Shown: positions 62,023-64,000 of the stretch, piece after piece
Layout: the number at the start of each line of letters is the position of its first letter
How positions within the stretch are numbered: the stretch's first letter is position 1
The notes under the pieces: model-generated
Database searches by the model: none
What the model was told of the DNA's origin: nothing
Seen by the model: only the letters and a program-made list of their open reading frames with translations
Translations under genes and position numbers: made by a program
Source of the DNA: CAJXMH01 sp040220135
GTDB lineage: Bacteria > Bacteroidota > Bacteroidia > Flavobacteriales_E > Vicingaceae
Length of the DNA: 64,000 bases
Reading direction: 5' to 3'
NCBI GenBank assembly: GCA_040220135.1
Contig: JAVJTT010000025.1
Coordinates: 132,351 to 196,350, forward strand

Positions 62023-63220
62023 TGAAGTTTACATAGGGAACTGTATTGAAATGCTTGTCAATATAAAGGCAAACTCGGTTGACCTTGTTTACATGGACCC
62101 TCCATTTTTCACCCAACGAAAACATTCACAAACAACCCGAGATGAATCAAGAAAATACGAATTCAATGATAGTTGGACTTCAATTGAAGACTATTTATTA
62201 ATGATTGAAAGTTGTTTGCTTGAATGTAAAAGGATATTGAAGCAAACAGGGAGTATCTTTCTTCATTGTGATAAAGCTGCTTCGCACTATCTAAGAGTCT
62301 CGTTAGACAAAATTTTTGGGGACAAAAACTTTCAAAGTGAAATCATTTGGTCGTACAAAAGATGGTCAAATTCAAAGAAGGGATTATTGAACTCACACCA
62401 GACAATCTACTTTTATTCGAAATCTAAGGAGTTCAAGTTCAACCCTGTTTTTAAAGACTATGCTGCTACAACAAATGTTGACCAAATTTTACAAGACAGA
62501 CAAAGGACAAAGAATGGCAAGTCTGTTTATAAAAAAGATGAAAACGGCAACATTGTCCTAGGTAAAGAAAAGAAGGGAGTTCCACTTTCAGACGTTTGGG
62601 AAATTCCATATCTAAACCCAAAAGCAAAAGAAAGAGTAGGTTACCCGACACAGAAGCCAGTACTGCTACTTCAACAAATCCTTGAGATTAGCACAGATGA
62701 AAATGACCTAGTTGTTGACCCTTTCAATGGTAGCGGTACTACTTGCGTAGCAGCTAAATCCATGAATCGAAACTTCATTGGAATCGACATGTCTCCTGAT
62801 GCAGTTGAACTAGCAAAACAACGTTTGGAAGATATGGTGATTACAGAATCTGCTCTGCTTGAAAAAGGAGTAGATGGTTATAATCAAAAGACTGAAGATG
62901 AAATAGCTCTATTAAAGAGTATAAATGCCGTTCCTGTTCAACGTAATAGTGGAATTGATGGCTTTTTGAAAGAACATTTTGAAGGCAAACCAGTTCCAGT
63001 TAAAATTCAATCAAATGTTGAATCACTTAGTGATGCCAAAGAGAAGCTTGAACGATCTTCTTTCAATAAGGGATATGAATTGAAAATTTTGATTCAAACC
63101 AAACCAGAATCAGATTCGGACAGACTTTTTGAATTTATATCAGATATTCAAATAATTAAGTCTCCAAAACTATTAGCTGACGAATTAAAAAATAAAATTA
63201 CTGCCCCCAACAATGGCTAA
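62012..63220 (+). CDS. DNA adenine/cytosine-N4 methyltransferase (beta class) with C-terminal nuclease-like segment
   Basis: 402 residues. Motif IV DPPF at D29-F32 precedes motif I (VVDPFNGSGTTCVAAKS, about residues 232-248), the beta-class order for N6-adenine or N4-cytosine methylation; ALKxMNRNFIGIDMS follows. C-terminal extension (about 275-402) has IDGFLKEHFEGKPVPVKIQ, like a PD-(D/E)xK-type D..VK remnant often appended to such enzymes. Protects host DNA from the partner endonuclease. Confidence 0.88.
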   Translation: MKVNEVYIGNCIEMLVNIKANSVDLVYMDPPFFTQRKHSQTTRDESRKYEFNDSWTSIEDYLLMIESCLLECKRILKQTGSIFLHCDKAASHYLRVSLDKIFGDKNFQSEIIWSYKRWSNSKKGLLNSHQTIYFYSKSKEFKFNPVFKDYAATTNVDQILQDRQRTKNGKSVYKKDENGNIVLGKEKKGVPLSDVWEIPYLNPKAKERVGYPTQKPVLLLQQILEISTDENDLVVDPFNGSGTTCVAAKSMNRNFIGIDMSPDAVELAKQRLEDMVITESALLEKGVDGYNQKTEDEIALLKSINAVPVQRNSGIDGFLKEHFEGKPVPVKIQSNVESLSDAKEKLERSSFNKGYELKILIQTKPESDSDRLFEFISDIQIIKSPKLLADELKNKITAPNNG

Positions 63221-63334
63221 GAAAACATAGGGCAGTTAAGGCTTTCAGAAAGGTTCGTTCATTTAGCAAACTTAGGTTTCGGTGGACAGTGAATCGCTTC
63301 GAAAGCCCTACGTTTCTTAGCCTAAACGTTGTAT
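63203..63334. repeat. attC-like site of cassette 2
   Basis: GCCCCCAAC, then GGCTAAGAAAACATAGGGC (63215-63233) which pairs with GCCCTACGTTTCTTAGCC (63305-63322) with few mismatches; the inner part also pairs (GGCTTTC/GAAAGCC). It ends CTAAAC next to core GTTGTATGC. Confidence 0.7.
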
Positions 63335-63867
63335 GCAATTCATGAAGCCATTAATTATATTCCTTTTATTCGTTCCATTAGGACTACTATCTCAGGACAA
63401 TGATTTGTCGAATGATAGAGATACTATTTATACTAGATATTCTGCAAGATATACTTCTACTTCAACAACAATAGGCATAACGCAAGGTGATATAAAAGAG
63501 GGCTTTAATCAAGTATATTCCATTGAAGATGGGCTTTTAATTTCTGAGGGATACATAAAGAAGAGGTCAAATTTTAAACTTAAATTATTATTTAGATATG
63601 TTAAGTCTAATTATCCACTAAAAAAACCCGTAAGGACAGGTCTTTGGACTCTTTACAGTAATGATGGAAGACTATATGGGCAAGTGACATATGACAAAAA
63701 GGGCAATAAGGTTGGTGAGCTATATTTATACCCGAATGGGTCTATAAAAGAAATTAGATATAGAGAATCACATAAAGCCCCTTGGTTAATCGAACGTATC
63801 TACTCTAAAGAAGGACAAATAATTGATAAGGAAGGTGAATGGAATGATTACTCTCAAACAAAATAAA
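63328..63867 (+). mobile_element. Integron-like cassette 3, interrupted by a group II intron
   Basis: Starts with core GTTGTATGC (63328-63336). The expected reverse complement GCATACAAC is not found before the intron begins at about 63868, so the remaining 3' part should lie beyond it, outside the window. Confidence 0.55.
63342..63866 (+). CDS. Cassette-borne exported protein with MORN-like repeats
   Basis: 174 residues from ATG 63342, six bases after the cassette core; a closer ATG at 63333 lies inside the core. Signal peptide (1-18, VPLGLLSQ). The C-terminal half shows G-x-W-x-x-Y-x-x-(D/N)-G patterns (TGLWTLYSNDGRLYGQVTYD, KVGELYLYPNGSIKEIRYRE), the toxin-antitoxin type MORN-like repeat seen in many Bacteroidota secreted proteins. 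Function unknown. Confidence 0.7.
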   Translation: MKPLIIFLLFVPLGLLSQDNDLSNDRDTIYTRYSARYTSTSTTIGITQGDIKEGFNQVYSIEDGLLISEGYIKKRSNFKLKLLFRYVKSNYPLKKPVRTGLWTLYSNDGRLYGQVTYDKKGNKVGELYLYPNGSIKEIRYRESHKAPWLIERIYSKEGQIIDKEGEWNDYSQTK

Positions 63868-64000
63868 GTCGAGTAGGTAAAGGGGAATCTCACCCCTAAA
63901 CCTCTCACAGAATCGTACGTGAACCTCTCGATTCATACGGCTCTTCATAGTCTAAAGTATTTCTACTCCTGACCTACTATCCAAAATCATCGCCAACCTA
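63868..64000 (-). mobile_element. 3' end of a group II intron (domains V and VI), runs off the window
   Basis: Domain V is at 63910-63943 (34 bases), starting GAGCCGTATGAATCGAGAGG on the minus strand and ending CACGTACGATTC; it has the AGC triad and GNRA-type tetraloop region GAGA. Domain VI follows (about 63870-63909, stem AGGTTTAGGGG/CCCCTTTACCT). The 3' splice site is about 63867-63871. Upstream sequence (from 63944) may be the end of the intron-encoded protein, stopping at TAG just before domain V. The intron is antisense to the cassette gene it interrupts. Confidence 0.85.

Larger units (their letters stand above)
61197..63327 (+). mobile_element. Integron-like cassette 2 carrying a restriction-modification pair
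   Basis: Starts with GTTGGGGGC (61197-61205); the exact reverse complement GCCCCCAAC is at 63203-63211. Contains the endonuclease and methyltransferase genes and ends in an attC-like palindrome. Confidence 0.7.

Overview
The window comes from an AT-rich Bacteroidota chromosome, most likely a Flavobacteriales or Cryomorphaceae-type relative. The evidence is two proteins with T9SS C-terminal sorting domains, Bacteroidota-style TAnnTTTG -7 promoter boxes, little sign of Shine-Dalgarno sites, N-terminal Cys lipoproteins and many families typical of this phylum (YceI-type lipoprotein, DUF302, CsbD-like, HisKA_2/TPR kinase). The species cannot be named from sequence alone.

Layout. (1) 0-12 kb: housekeeping and envelope genes. 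These are a TPR histidine kinase, a small lipoprotein, the 5-oxoprolinase genes pxpA-pxpB and pxpC (split by a 0.6 kb block of palindromic repeats), an S74 tail-fibre-like protein, a T9SS-sorted protein, an M43 metalloprotease and a leucine-rich-repeat protein. (2) 12-16.6 kb: a cyanophycin module of cyanophycin synthetase, cyanophycinase and an isoaspartyl peptidase, so the cell can make and recycle the Asp/Arg storage polymer. (3) 16.6-20.3 kb: small stress-type genes, a set of strong palindromes and a decayed DUF2237 gene. (4) 20.3-53.8 kb: a large stress island holding four UspA proteins, an Hsp20, a thioredoxin, a CbpA-type J-protein, a peroxiredoxin, an OsmC protein, a Na/Pi symporter, a MacAB-like efflux system, an RNase of the beta-CASP family, MlaE/F/D lipid transport and a dicarboxylate symporter. 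It also encodes a FixL-like PAS kinase beside a response regulator whose receiver is fused to a CRP/FNR (FixK-like) DNA-binding half. An AbiEi/AbiEii-like pair interrupts the island at 35.7-37.5 kb. (5) 53.8-55.6 kb: tandem terminator-bearing repeats, tRNA-Pro and tRNA-Ser, and decayed copies of the tRNA-Pro. (6) 55.7-60 kb: a peptide ABC transporter. (7) 60.1-64 kb: an integron-like cassette array ending in the 3' end of a group II intron.

How it works together. A 14-bp palindrome, CTGAY-N4-RTCAG, with the TGA-N6-TCA geometry of CRP/FNR/FixK sites, occurs about ten times in the island, almost always 44-90 bp upstream of a start codon. Its centre lies 54-55 bp upstream of a TAnnTTTG-like -7 box at six promoters and 33 bp upstream at three more. 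These are two helical turns apart and match the class I and class II positions used by CRP. One site lies between the kinase/regulator operon and the mlaE operon. I infer that the FixL-like kinase and the REC-CRP protein control this island as one regulon, a FixLJK-like pathway with FixJ and FixK fused into one protein.

The right end carries cassettes in which an 8-9 nt core at the cassette start is the exact reverse complement of a site near its end, followed by long imperfect inverted repeats. This is the signature of integron attC sites. One cassette carries a restriction-modification pair resembling ApaLI. The last cassette is interrupted just after its stop codon by an antisense group II intron.
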